NCBI GenBank assembly: GCA_037833965.1
Contig: AP031358.1
Coordinates: forward strand, 13,772,001 to 13,836,000
Origin: Marchantia polymorpha subsp. ruderalis
Lineage: Eukaryota > Streptophyta > Marchantiopsida > Marchantiales > Marchantiaceae
DNA: 64,000 nucleotides
Direction: 5' to 3'
Both the position numbers and the translations under genes were made by a program. Positions within the stretch are counted from its first letter, which is position 1. Every line of letters starts with the position of its first letter. Under the pieces are notes generated by a model, which was not told the DNA's origin, searched no databases, and saw only the letters and a program-made list of their open reading frames with translations. Below, piece by piece: positions 40,401 through 56,504 of the stretch.

Positions 40401-43400
40401 GCTGTATCCACCGTCCCGACCCGTCCAGCTGCCTGTCTGAGAATGAGACGATCGGTTTGCAAGTCTACGCTATTTCCAACTCAAATCCAGACCAGACCAG
40501 ACGAGACTCGTGTAGGATATCGAGGGGTGATTTGAATAGCTCTGCATGGAGCACAACAAGACCATCGAATCGACTGCAATCGAATTCGAAGGAGGTATCC
40601 AGGAGTCATGAGCAGGCCTAATCTACTCCCCCTCACGCTGCATAAGCGCAATCTATAATAAATCTATGATTTGGCAGATCTGATCTATAGATATATACAT
40701 CAAATCCTCATCGGACTAGGCCGAATTGAGGTACAGATCTTTTTTTGTGTTTTTCTCGGCACTGAGACCTCAGGGTCTCTCGAGATCCTGAAGTGCACGA
40801 AAGTGGGTGTCAGAGTACACCGATGAAATTATATACATGCTCGTATCTATCCCCTTCACTCAGTGAAAGAGGAGGTCTAGATCTACCCCATTAGGCAGAC
40901 ACAATTTCTTACAGGGACTGTCCACACCATCCCCATCTTCACTGCCTTACATATATGAGTCTGACTTGGTAGAAAGCTATTCCTGCCTAGGACGACTTCT
41001 GCGACACAGCTTCTAACACAGCTCAATCAATTCCTGACAGCTCAAGATGGTCCTGGCAATTCCTCCAAAGTGGGAAGTCACTGCAGGTACCGTCCTCGGG
41101 ACTCGCAACCTCCGCAGTGCAAGGATACACTTGACTTCGTGACGTGAGGGCTTGCATGGCGCATCGTTCCATCGTTGTCTAGTGGGGAACGAGGAGACCG
41201 AGTCCACCATAGATTCATATGCATATGCTCACTAAGTGGTGCAGCTGGGCCGCTGGCTTTGTCAAAGCAGCGAGTCGGTCCCATGGGCCGATTGTGAAGG
41301 AGCGTATCGCGGAGCCCAGTAGCTGATCGATCGATCGATAGTTCGATCGGAACTAGAGCCGGCATTTACGTGTTCTCTCAGTCTGAGAAAATCGTCGCAT
41401 TTCTGGATACTGTAAGGGTCAACCGTATGGGGCTGCGCAGTAGGGACACCATATTCAGACGAATCCCCATCGGTGACGAGGTCCCACGTGCTCCAGCTCC
41501 AGTGGACACTAGTGTAGCAATGGGACCAGCTTGCCCACAGTACTTTGCTGTACCTCGACGGCAGTTGCTCGACGACGCAAGGATAAGGCCTGCGATCAAC
41601 TCCAGATTCCAGGTCACCTTCGAAGATCCTCTTCGTCATACACTGCATTCGAAAGCATTCGATTGCATTCGATTTGAGAGTTGTGGTGCCGCCATTGATG
41701 GGATCGGCTCAGCTGCAAGGCATCGAACTCGCTTCAAGCCAGCTCACAGGAGAAGGTCAGGGCACATCCCAATATTCTCTCAAATCTTTGTCCGAAAGCT
41801 TGGACTTGATCGTCAAGCCCATACGAGTGCATGTGCAGTCGCGGCACAAAGTCTTCGAGCGCATGTGACCCTTTCAACCTTCGAGGACCTTTTCAACCTT
41901 TCTGTAAATTCTGTTGTGCCAATTGTCAATTGGGGGAACCAACGAGAACGGGACGACCCCATCGAACCGTACGAGTATGTCAAACTGCATTTGACTTTGT
42001 GACTAAAGTATTCGTTGGGGGAGGATAATGGATGCAGACTTTGACTGAGTCTGCATCGATTGCTCGGTTGGTGATCGACCCAACCGCGTTTTGTGTATGT
42101 TGATACGATAGTTATGAATTGGTCGATACGTCTTTCTGATTGTACTCTTCCTCCCGTAGTCTAATAATGTCTGGAACAATTCCATCGTTCGTCATTCTCG
42201 ATTCTTGAAGTTTCATTTAACAATTTTTTCTTTTTTTAATGAACGTGAATGTCATATATGTTCAGGCATGCTTTTATTAGCAGTGGTCTCAATTAACTTC
42301 ATTTAGTCCTATCAGGAATGGTTGATTTAGGGCGGGGCCAAATGACAACATCATATCGTCAAGACACGTCGTGGTTTATTCTTCAACATATTCACAGAGA
42401 ACACAATCTATTTTTTGTCATTTGGTATTGCAAACATTTTACAATAGTTAAATTGCACACTTCCAATTGCTGTGAAAAAAGAAGGAAGTGAGGGAAAGGA
42501 AGAGAGAGAGAGGGGGGGAAAGCAGCTGAGAAAGGGAGTTTTTTTCTGGAAGTCATCATCTAGACTTGTTGTTGAATGCTTTGTCAAAGATGTAGAATCT
42601 ACTGTAAACGATAGAACTTGAGAAACAGCACCCAAGAATCATCCAAGCAACTCAAGAGAAACTTTTCGGCCTTACAATTCTTCTTCTTTTTTGTGGTCTA
42701 CGTATTCTCCATATATTTCATCAAGTTGAAATCGTTCCATGTTTCATTTACCTCGTGATCTTGTTTCAGATACAATGCGTGAGGACGGATCGAACTACAA
42801 ATAATACGTGAAGCCTTCAACAAGTTACAATTTGTCAACCTAATTGCAAGTTTCTTTGAAGCCACTTACATGTTCCAAAAGTCAAGTTTAGACATTGAAA
42901 ATCCTCGTGCATATTGAAATTGTAAATACCATTGACCTGAGAGTAGTGCCAAACAAGATAGAAAGCCAGTATCTTTACCGCAGTAGTTTAACATTATAAC
43001 CGTCACTTTGAAAATCCACATTCAACTAAAAATGCTGACCAATTTTCATACTCATTTTCATTACATGTCAAACGAGGATTAGCCACAAAACTGTCTTCTT
43101 GGTCCTTGGGACTTTCATTTTGAATGTCACTTTCGAAAGCTTTCAACTTTTTTCATCCACTTGTTTTAACGCTACGAGTACCAACTCAAAGACTATAGGA
43201 TTAATTAACTTTCATCTGCCTCGGAACCTCTACTAGGTTGCCTGCGAGGAAGGATTACGTCTTATATGAGTCATATACACGTCTTTAATTTAGGCGTGAC
43301 ACCGCATGGACATCTAGGTAACCTATGCGTCGCGGCATACGATCGTCTATTTTACGTATGCTGCATATGTTTTATATTATACTGAAACTCACAGTGTTAA

Positions 43401-44698
43401 GCATATAAAACAATCGTTTGAAGCCAAATAAGAAGCAAATGGAGACATAGATGACAGTGAAAGTCACACCTAGCCCACAAGATATTAAAAGTCATTGGAG
43501 GAAGGGGAAAATATGCAATGCATAGAAACAACAGAAGAAGCAAATAATGCGCTTCTAGCTCCATGAATCTATATAATAACCTTCTACGAATGAGAAGGGG
43601 CTGAACAGCCCTATGATGCGACGCATGTGTGGTGGATGGAAGAGTGGAGAGAGGGTTAGTACTTCGTTCTGTGTACTAACCAACACATTTCTATCGAAGC
43701 AGTTCGAATCTGATATGCTTAAAGTTCTTAAACAATGTTAGCGTATTCAGTTTTCAATAACTTTATAAACACTCAATGCAATGGCATATAATATATTCTC
43801 ACATCCAGTGTTGTCACTGTTTTGGAATTCTAATAGTTCGTTATATCCAACAATGACATCTTCACATTGTGTTTATTTTTTCATTAATTATCTTCTTATA
43901 CAAACGACAATTCAGATTGTTTATGTTTCGTATTATATTTTACACACAGTTCTCAAAGACTGATATAGAACAACAGATCCTCGCGTGTGGTTGGAAACTG
44001 GGATTGATTCGTCCAAGCTTGTCGAGTTAGGCGAAGAATCTGCTGTTGTTTTAGTTTCGGCATCAGCCATGTTGCCAATGCAATGCTGTGGAATATATCC
44101 AGATCTACTCCTTGTACAGTGAGTGTATATGGACAAACATCAGTTTATTCTTCCCTTTTAGTACTCATTTCCCACTGACGGTTTGGCTTTATAAAAAGAC
44201 TTTAAAGTGATTTTTAATTCATTATGAAATTTATATTTCTTCAGATCATTAAGGTGATACATTCCACTTTTATAGGAGAGAATAGTCTATATATCGTATT
44301 TGCGTGTTGTCAACCGTAGTAGACAGCGATAAGATACCAGGAAAAAAATAAAATATGCATCCTCGTTCCCTCAACTAGAAATCATCAAGCTCATAAACAT
44401 AGGAAAACTGTCATTCGATCAGTGACTAAAGACAAAGTATGGGCAAAGTGCCATTTGAACACTATAACTACACATGTTCATGAAAATTGCCAACATGTCT
44501 CATAATGATATTCAGTTGTTGCGAGCACACATGCAGGTAAATATCAAGATCCAAACTTGAGCTGTATATCTAAACATGTGCAGAATATGTTTATTGATAA
44601 AATGAGTCATGGAATATGGTATGTCTCCATTCAGCTGTTTTTTAGAGATCACATGAAGAATAGCCATAGGATCGACAAAAGAGACACGTTATACGTAG
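40401..44698. other. Intergenic DNA between the receptor-like protein and a hairpin pair
   Basis: The part nearest 40400 should hold the promoter of the receptor-like gene; a TATATATC-like box read on the minus strand lies near 40690. A 210-codon plus-strand frame at 41370-42002 sits in a GC-richer patch, overlaps other long frames and has no motif, so I do not call it. A purine-rich tract with GAGAGAGAG and a G run lies at 42478-42530. From 42.2 to 44.7 kb only short frames are present. Confidence 0.4.
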
Positions 44699-44759
44699 AG
44701 TCCAAGCTAGAGTCATGATGACTCTAGCTTGGACTTGACATGACTCAGTCATGTCAAGT
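44699..44759. repeat. Paired perfect hairpins, locus 4 (overlapping)
   Basis: First stem 44699-44716 with 44718-44735 (18 bp, one central base, core CTAGAGTCAT/ATGACTCTAG). Second stem 44733-44745 with 44747-44759 (13 bp, one central base, core ACATGACT-C-AGTCATGT). They share three bases, so the two palindromes interlock. The second core contains overlapping TGACTCA-type sites known as bZIP (GCN4-like) targets. Neither stem has a mismatch. Confidence 0.9.
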
Positions 44760-47700
44760 AAGCACAACAGAAATAAACCTTGGCTCTTCCATGCTATGTG
44801 GTTTACCTTAAAAGGTTTGATGACGTTCAACTTCAAATTTTGAGACGAGTACAGTTTCTAATTTAGCAAAACTGTTCATGATGGCATCATAGTGCTGAAA
44901 TGATAATGATTATCAGAGAGAGAGAGAGAGAGAGCTTGGTATGCATACTTTTGGTGTATATAGATTTGGTATATATATATATCATTGAAATCAGAATTTA
45001 TTTTATGAATTTCATTGTTATTCATCGCACAAAAAATTTATAATTATTATTATAAAAATGTTAAAGCTTTAAAGAAGTCATTTGCAAAGAAAAATCATAG
45101 GATATTGAGAAATCATAGGTAATTGACTTAGTTTAGTGTTACTCAAATTTCTAAGATAGATAGATAAAGGTTTATCTGTTATTACATAACAGAGTTGGTT
45201 GTAATTTCTCACTAAAATTTACTTTAGGACTTTCAATACAATGTCTGTGATCTTGCAACCCCTCAGAGATGAGACATTTATTTTTGCGTCCTTCCTATTG
45301 ACTATTGTGTAAACCTACAGTTAAATTTTTGTCAACAAATGCGTTTTTGATTTTTGAAATCCTTTGTATATTTTCAAAATTATAAAACTAATATATTATC
45401 AGTCTTTTATTTTTTAATAAAATAAACTATATTAAATTTAATGATAATAGTTTCGAAAATCAAATCAAATCGTTGAAAATGATATTGAATTATCTGTGTA
45501 AATCTTCTAGACAAGTTATATAAGGTTCAATGATTGTTTGAACTAAAATTATCAATTCTAAAAATCTCTAATTTTTAATTTATTAGATATCTTCTTAAAT
45601 TTTAAATTTTTTTTCTTTCAAATAGAATTTCTATTTTGAACTTTGATCAATACTGATTGAATCCGTTCACTTTCAGATGTCTAGCAATATCTATCAGGTC
45701 AAAGGTTTTATAGAAGAGGAAAATAGAATTTTTTTAATTCAGAAAAACATCACGAAAAAAATTGTTTTATAATTCTAATCAAAGATCCTTTTAACTTGAA
45801 AAAAGAAAATAAATTTTGTAAATAAAACAGCTAATAGAAAAAAATATATATATTTAATCATCATAAGATTATTTAGAAAATGTATTTTATATTATATTCA
45901 AATTTATTGCCAATTAAATAGATCAATGAAAAAAGGTTATCTAATTTTTCAAAACCATATTTTCTTACATATCAAAAATTATTGTAATATATTAGTTTGC
46001 TTCTCTTTAGTTCTCTATAGGAAAAATTCAATTTAAGATTATAATCTACTTTTCAAACATTAAAAACATATCATAAAACATTACGCAACTTTTGTGACGG
46101 TTAGTTCTGTTATTTATTCCTTGATTAGATATTTCTTAACTTACAAAACTTACAACGGTAATATTATTGAAGTAATTGCAAAGATATCATAAAATCATAT
46201 TTGAAATATTCTATGACCTTGATAAATCAAATTTTGCTCAATTGGATACATTTGTACAAAAAAATTTAAAAATTACCGCTATTGCGCGTTGGTGAAACTA
46301 ATGAAATCACTCAAAGATACAAAGCGATCAAGCATAATGAACACTGGATCACTTCAGCAGTTCTATTTCTTTGCAACTTAAACGCACAATATTCCGAAGA
46401 AAAATTTCCGTCGTCAACCATGCACCTTGGTTGATCAAATTGTTATTGACTATGAACTGCCTTTTTTTTTCATTTTTTAGCTATTCTTTATATATTTTTT
46501 ACAAAATTTATAGTTTGTCAACTTTTAGTAGACTTGGAAATCTCTTCTAAACATTATTTTATGATAACTTAATTTTGCAATTAGTTATGATATGAATATG
46601 CAATATTCAACATATGCAGTTATGCTTACATTGAAAATGCTTTAACTGCTTTCAATCATAATAAATGCTAATTATCTTAACTTTGATATCGTAACTTTAA
46701 AAGCTATCAAGTAAGTATTATTTTCTTTTCATAAAAAAGTTGAACATTCAAGTATATATATATGTTTTTACAGCTTTATCATCAAACTGTTAATATAAGT
46801 TTTATCTATCATCAATGTACATGACTTTAAGGTTTGAAATTGATCAGTGCTTGAGCGATGAGTAAATTCCTATTTCGTTAATTCAAATATTTTATCCATT
46901 TATTATCTTGATTTAAGAAATAGAGATTTATTTTATTTTATTTTCTAATTTCTCTTTGAATTGTTTGACCATGTGCATGGAAATCTACAGTTCGTTGTTA
47001 ACGTTGTATGCTTATTTAAGATTTTTGGACTTCATGTAATGTATCAGAAGTTTTAAAATGGAAATAAAAGTCGAAGTAAATCAAATATAGCTAAGTGATT
47101 CTTCGATCTTCCTTCCATTACGAGTTCAATGTTTATAGGTCTTACAACAACTTAAGTTATACTATACACTTTCTTGCTTGAAAGGTTGATGACAGGAAGC
47201 GATATGAAGTTGCTTATCGTTAAAAAAGTTGTGATGTGTCATTTGCAAATTTCTCACGAGAGATACCAAAATTATACGCTACTAATTTTATAATTTTCTA
47301 GTAAGTTTTCACAATGGATGCTGTTAATTTCATGTGAAAAACCAAAGAAGTGGAATTATTCAAATGATTAAGCAAATCCGATGGCGACATAGTCATCTCC
47401 ATGCAAGTGCATGTGTGTAACAAGGATGTAACGTCCAAAGGAAGGAAGTTGGTACCAAAATTGTTTTTTGACATTTCTGACTTGCATGACTTAGGATCTT
47501 CTGACTGGTTTGCTTTGTATATGTAAGAAAGTTCACGTCATATTTGGCCTGCTGCCATTCAGGTCTTGAGATTACGTTTAGATTAAATGCATTACGTCTT
47601 AGATATGTTTGGGATTTGTTTGTAAATGTTCATACTTCGGTTCATTGAATTTAGACTCTTCATCCATCATGTACTTCAATTGTTAGTTACTCACGGATTT

Positions 47701-48299
47701 TTGGGCATATTTACCTTTCATGAGAGCTAGAATAATCACTAGTGGAAGGAATCTCTTAATTCCTGGATATAATCCCGGTGATTCGTGTGCCATCATTCCA
47801 AAGATTGATCAGGAGGAGCTTTGATTTACTATCACATTTCTTGAAGATTTTATTAAGTTCTGAGAAAGTCCCACAAAAGAAATCTTTTATTCTCTGTTCT
47901 ACTCTCTAATAATTCGATCTCCCTGTTTTTGCTATCAAATTGAGTCGCTGGTAATCCTGGCGAAGAGTTTAACCAGATTAGACCGTAGAAGCTTTCATGA
48001 AGTGACTTTCTCATATCTCGAAATATTTTTCCTGCACGTACCATGATGTGATAAAGTGCAGAAGCCCGTCTCGACAGGATAGAGAACAAAAGCTAGATTT
48101 ACAGATAGATTACATCAGGTCCTGAGCACAGAGACATGTGTGCTCGCACCGTAGACATGGGATTGGACAGGGCACACCCGATCCGTGTGGTCCTTCTGAT
48201 AAGTAAGTAGCGCCATCGGGGCTGTCATGGACGACAATCTTAACCTCTCTTAGCTCAAAATTTGACTCTGATCAGAAGTTCTTCGGATTTCATGCTGCA
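44760..48299. other. Very AT-rich intergenic DNA
   Basis: Includes a (GA)9-type run near 44917-44934 and a short TA run near 44972. Long stretches are over 70 percent A+T by eye and hold no credible frame. It is probably decayed transposon DNA, but I recognise no domain. The last 200 bp are likely 3-prime UTR of the beta-amylase gene. Confidence 0.5.
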
Positions 48300-50752
<2,453 letters not shown>

Positions 50753-50842
50753 CTTGCCTCTCGGTGGCGATCTGACGATCTCCCGACTCTCGGTTCAAAC
50801 TTCTCTTCACGGACTGATATCCATGTGCCGATCCTCTAGCTC

Positions 50843-50848
50843 TTTATA
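50843..50848 (-). promoter_or_regulatory. TATA box of the beta-amylase gene
   Basis: TATAAA on the minus strand about 90 bp before the start codon. It supports transcription beginning close to this ATG and so a protein without a long N-terminal targeting sequence. Confidence 0.55.
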
Positions 50849-52957
50849 ATTTGACTGCGCTCGTATTTGCGTTCGCGAGTCTCGTCGTCGCATTCGGATC
50901 TAGATGACCACGAGGGTACAAGCTCGACAAGTTTGCTGACCGCTGATTACATCAGTAAAACTCTGAAAAGACTCGGTAAAATCTTGACAATCTGTACTCA
51001 TACGTATGTTCATACTCATACCTTCTGTCACTTCAACCCGATCACTTGCGGCAGTGGAAAACTTAGCGAAATAAACAAAATTTTATTATGATATCGTCAT
51101 GAGTGTACATAACATCAGACCTGTATTGAATGGTGTATGCTTCTCGACGGCATTGGGAGAAGTTCGATTGTTCCTGTCTGGGTTGATGCATACAGCATTG
51201 CAACGTACGTAGTAATCCTAAGAGCATAGCACCTGCTATTATATCAGAGTGTCAAGACTTTAGCTCACGCCTCGTTAGCATGATATTTATGAATCAAATT
51301 TGCTCGAGTATATCTTCCTTCATAATCCTATGAAGCACAATTGGCCTACTGCATGTTTGAAGTGCTTCAATATTCACATATGATAGTCCAAGAAACAATG
51401 TAGAATAAGACTACAATTCTGATATTGTTGTAGTCACTTGTAGTATCAATATATTCTTGCTTTGAGAGATATGTGTTACACCGCTGTATCTGAAGGTAAC
51501 AGAAGAATGAAGTGCTACACTCGGGAGGAGAACGAGTTTTTACGAAAGAGAGGTAGAATATCCAACCATAAAAGCTAAGCGACTGAACTATGAAGCTACT
51601 GTTTAAATGATGTAATTTTGGCAATGTACATAATTGTGATACATCACTTGTATCACGATCAAAAGGTACAAGGTTTTGACAATTGTTCGTATTGTACTGC
51701 AAACGGACACTTTGGGTATCACATGAAAATTCCAACGAGTCTTTCGGTCCTCGACCAGTCCTCGTCTCCTTCTGAAAACTTGTAGCTAAATCGAATCCAA
51801 TGGCTCCGCAGCCTTGAAATTCAAATAAAGACTAACTCTGCAGCTCGATGCCTTAGTCTCGAGGGCCTACCATACCTTCCCATCAAACCACCGCAAACTA
51901 TGATTCCTTGGAATTGGGTTGGGGTCAAGACAAATCCCTCGAGCTCTTTTTCAGGCCCTTTTTGCATGCTCGTCAACATTCTTCCTCTTTAATTATAAGC
52001 ACAGAATTCAGCATATGGGACAGCTAGTTAGCGGACTCTCATTTCCCTCCCCTAGGAAATTTCGGACAAGCACAGCGAGGGATTAAACCACTTCCTAGGA
52101 TTTAACCGACCACTCTGCTGTAGGTTCTCTAGCTACACACTCCGAGAGTGCTTTTTGGTGTGCTTCGCATATCGACAACTGTCCAATAGGATCAATAATT
52201 GCACCGTCAGAAGGCCAGGGAGGAGCAGGTCCATACTTGGTTGTTAGCGACTTTTCTCCACTCTGAATGTAACACCTCAACATTCGGTGCTATGAAGGAT
52301 TAGGTGCGGCTATGTCGAACCTTGCATGGTGTGTACTCCTGCCTTCAGGAGCAGATGCTCACGCTCGTGGTCTATTCCATTTGCATTTGGCTGAGAGTGC
52401 CGTGCCGACCAGTATCCCTTTGTAACACCGCTTGGATATAAACTTTTGATTAGATCTGCAACCATTTGATGCTGCTGATAGGAGTGCCATGCTTCATTAC
52501 TCTAGGTTCTGACGGTGGTGTCGTTTGTGATTGTCTGAATGCGAAAGTTGGAATCATCCGATTTCTTTGGTTAGTCTGCGTCTCAAAATAAGTAAGATGA
52601 ACTTATATTATAATCATATGAACAGTTGTTTCAGTTCAAAATTCTGACAAAGCATTCTTTTATTTGTGGCAGCACAGATTATTGTGATGAAGTTTCAATC
52701 CGTATGTTAAATTGCATGAATTAGTTCATAAGGGATGGGAGTAATTCACTAGGTAAGTCAAGTCAACACAATGAACGGATAATACAAAATAGTGTGTATA
52801 TACATATATATAAAAAAATAGAATTAATCTATATTTTTTGGGTTCACGCGACTTCAGGCGGTGTTGCAAACGATTTTAGATTTGTTTATTTCGTGATTTT
52901 TATATAATTTGAAATTATTAGAATCCAAAAATAAAAAAAGTTGCTATATATCCTTCA
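50849..52957. other. Intergenic DNA upstream of beta-amylase
   Basis: No gene recognised. A 62-codon minus-strand frame at 52095-52283 lies in a GC-richer patch (51750-52450) that may be an old repeat, but no terminal motif or duplication was found. Confidence 0.4.
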
Positions 52958-53075
52958 GTTTGGATTAATTATACTTCACCCTACTATATTATTGTGTGAT
53001 GTAGTCTTCGCGAGCACAGGAAAAGATAAAAGTTGTGCACATTAGAGTAGGGTGAAGTATAATGAACCCAAACTC
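52958..53075. repeat. Foldback element (MITE-like)
   Basis: Arms of about 28 bp (52958-52985 and 53046-53073) pair with two mismatches, including a perfect 18-bp core ATTATACTTCACCCTACT at 52968-52985 and its complement at 53046-53063. About 60 bp lie between. This is the form of a miniature inverted-repeat transposon. I could not settle a target duplication. Confidence 0.65.
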
Positions 53076-56000
53076 ACTGATAACTAGACTCTCCAAAAAT
53101 AAAATAAAATTTTGGCAAATATCTGTTTACAAAATTTTACACTACATACAATGATTGAATTTACGGAAGATTATGTTTTCATAAAGAAATTTGAATCAAG
53201 CTATTTGATAGACTACATGAGAAAGAATGGCTAAAATGCCTTTGTATTTAGAATGTACCAACATCATCGCAAGCTTGATCATTGTAAATTGAAGCTATAT
53301 ATATACATATCTTGCAGGATGAGGATAATGCAATTGGAAAGGCACAATCCTTGCAACTTGACTTGCACAAACTTGCAAAATTGATCAAGGATGTGACTTT
53401 ATATGCGAGTATAATGGAATATTACTGTTTTATGCAATTTATATACGGATATGCTTTTCCATTGTTCCGTATGGATTTTCCCCACTGCAAGTAAAATTAC
53501 ATTACTTTCGATCAAAAAGTGAATGGGTTTATGGAGCAAGTAACTACTTCCTTCCTTATTATCACATGATTCTAAACTCATTTCGCTTGAAAGTAGAATT
53601 ATTACTGGAAACAACAAAACTGGAGACCTAAGGCTGGAGATTCAGGACTTTCCTTTCTTCCTTATGTAAAATTTAAGGCCATGGTTGGAGTAAAACATAA
53701 GTCTAAACCTTAACCCTCCCAACGGTTTTTAAATGCTTCTGCCCAGTCAACTATATCATTATATTGTCCGTAAAGTGAAGGTTCAAGTAGGTCGTAGAAT
53801 GATATGAATCAAATTTACTTGGGCTTGGAAAAGAGGGGCAATATATTCACTCCATTAGTCATAAATATCGATTTAGTCCAATGTTTCTCTTCGAACTACA
53901 AGGTTTAAACGCAGAAATTTCCACAAAGATAAAATTTTTACAGAAAAAATCCCAGTTCACATTTTAAGTACCTTGTAACATGATTAATACGATGGATAAT
54001 TTTTTTTCATTATACTTTGTGCTATTAGAGCCATATATTAATAGATAACAGAAGCTTAGGCATACTTTTCATGTGGATCTCGTACTTTAGTTCGGAAACA
54101 CATTGTCTCAAAACTCAAAGTGCATAAATACTACATGTATTATCAGTAGTATACAATATGAAATCAGTTTAGCTAGGAGAGATTCGATAGCAAATCACAA
54201 ATACGAGTCATACACCGTTTGTGAATAGCAACGCGTTATTGTCAAAATTCTGGTGGGGACCACATTAGATTTTACAGTAGGACACCAAAGTGGGGCTTAT
54301 ACTCTCGTACACGAGCTTCTCGGGGTGGTACAACAACTCCCCCGCAGTAGAGTCAGCAGTAACATCTTGTACGCAGTACGAGATGAAGTCAGACATGGAT
54401 GCAGCCCAACGTGAATCATGTGGCTACGACATCAGAATCGTCGTCTGAAAGCTGCTCGCTAGACCAACGAGTAATTATGTCTTCTAGAAACTGCAGTGAA
54501 AAGGCGGAAATATCGATGTCTAGGAAGTAAGGCTGCAACTTGACTCTGGTGACAAGACAAGACGTCCATTTCCAGGGCTCAGAAGCCGACAACTTGTTCT
54601 ACGTCAACGACTCCAAGTCTTCGAGAAAGTGTAGCAGCTAAAGCTGCAGCATTTCCTTCACCTTGAGTTTTAGGGTAGTATCGGTGGGATATTATAATAA
54701 GAGATTTCATAAAAAGAGACAAAATCCATGCTCCCACTGCTGCATACTCCAGGAAACAAAACAATCAGGTTTGAGAGATATCTGGTACCAAAAATTATGT
54801 AAGAGTCTCCATTTTCACCGGAAAATATGTTTTCATTTTCTCAAGATGATCCCAAGAGTTTGAGATTTTTTTGTTGCTTTTATTTTTCTTTTACTTAGTC
54901 ATCCCTGCTTTCTATTTTTTATATTTTGCAGACGTTCCCTTTTCTTTTCTTTTTGTCTCATGATGGATGCAATGAATCGGAACCTCATGATCGCCTTGCA
55001 GGTTTTTGCATGTATGAAAAAAGTGCTGAGGAACTCTGGGCACACAGCCGTCCTGGTAAGCAAAAAGGTATGCAGCACAAAAACGGAAATGGATTGAAAG
55101 AAGAGGAGACGATATACCCATTTTCGACTTTGACGGACGCATTCGGGATATATTTCATGGTAATATAGTTTTAGATCATAAGCGGTGTCCATGTATATGT
55201 CATGAAAAGATCCACATACACTAGAAAGACATCTAACGTAAGTCCAAGGTCTAGCTCCTATTATTTCCTACTAAGGATTTATCTTACATCACCTAAGATA
55301 TAGGAACCATAAATGTTAAATTATTAAAAAGGGACATTGCATTATTGCATAATCTTACGTTATTCTGATAGTATGTTGCTTTATATGCATATATTTATGA
55401 TTATCTAAAAGATGCTGATAAAGCTTTATTCCACCTTATTTTTGGTTTTCATTCTTCTCTATTCAATCATCATGTAAAAAGTTCACCTTGCTGTCACTTA
55501 CCGTGAAGAAAAATCTAGGATTTATTTGTTTCTCTTGGTTCATCGTAAAAACATGTTTTCTCGTATTCAATTTTTTGAGCTATCTTCCACTTTACAAACA
55601 ATACACACATTCTGCACCAAATTGATCACGCTGTGCATGATTGCTGAATAATTGATATAAAGTCTTATCTTCAAGACTAACGACTCACGATGTCAAGATA
55701 AAGGTTTTAATCATGGTTGGTTGGATACTGATTGCTTTTTATGAATTAAAGCTTCATAATATTATGTTTAGAAGCTTTTAAATCTCTTCATTTTATTTTC
55801 AAAAGATACAACATGAAATAATTTTCATGTTAATATGAAGATATATATCCAAATGAAATAAAGCAATAAATATGGATCACTTTTATCAACTATATGTGCT
55901 TCAAATTCTGCTGTGGAGTTCTCATTTGTTTCATGTGTGTGCAAGCGACAAAGACTTTTGCCGAAATAGAGATCAATTATTTTGTTTCCAGTCTCAATGC

Positions 56001-56391
56001 TCGATTAGAAGGATTAAGTAGAGTAATTTGATCTCTTTTGTGGATTTGATAACCAGCTCCTTGTTTTTGGTGAAGACTTCTGGCTGTTCTTTAGTTTTTT
56101 GACTCCGTTGTTTCCGCGTCGGTGTGAAACTTTAGCCAAACGGAAGACAGAATAAAGGAGGAAAGACTAGAAAAACTCCAAAGGATAAACCCTGCAGTAT
56201 GAGAGACGTTGTGCCGAATGCTAATATGTAGAATTTGAATTGGATCTTGACAATGGCATTCGACGTGATCAAGCTTCATTTGGCGGGAGTTTTCTAGGAG
56301 CTCGATCCTACGCGAAAAGGTAGGTATGCGACAAAGCGCTAGAGATATGACAAAATGCACAAGCTTCGATGGTCAGAGGAGTTGAACAATG
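53076..56391. other. AT-rich intergenic DNA
   Basis: Frames below 100 codons on both strands, none with a recognised motif (the pair at 54899-55192 overlaps on opposite strands). A less AT-rich patch at 54230-54660 may be repeat-derived. Nothing further can be supported. Confidence 0.4.
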
Positions 56392-56504
56392 TAAGATACT
56401 ACTGTTCAATTCATGAAAGGTAGTATCTTATCTTTCATGACAGTTAAAATACAAATTTTCATAACGTTAAACTCATGAACGCTATGAAAATTTTTATTTT
56501 AACA
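56392..56504. repeat. Paired hairpins, locus 5
   Basis: First an 11-bp perfect stem (56392-56402 with 56420-56430), which overlaps a competing 9-bp stem (TCATGAAAG/CTTTCATGA). Then a 26-bp stem with two mismatches (56443-56468 with 56479-56504) around a 10-nt loop. It sits in AT-rich DNA just upstream of the region holding the gypsy fossil. Confidence 0.75.

Noticed and set aside
41370-42002. 210-codon plus-strand frame
   Set aside because: No recognisable domain, overlapping frames of similar size on the other strand, and no splice or promoter support.
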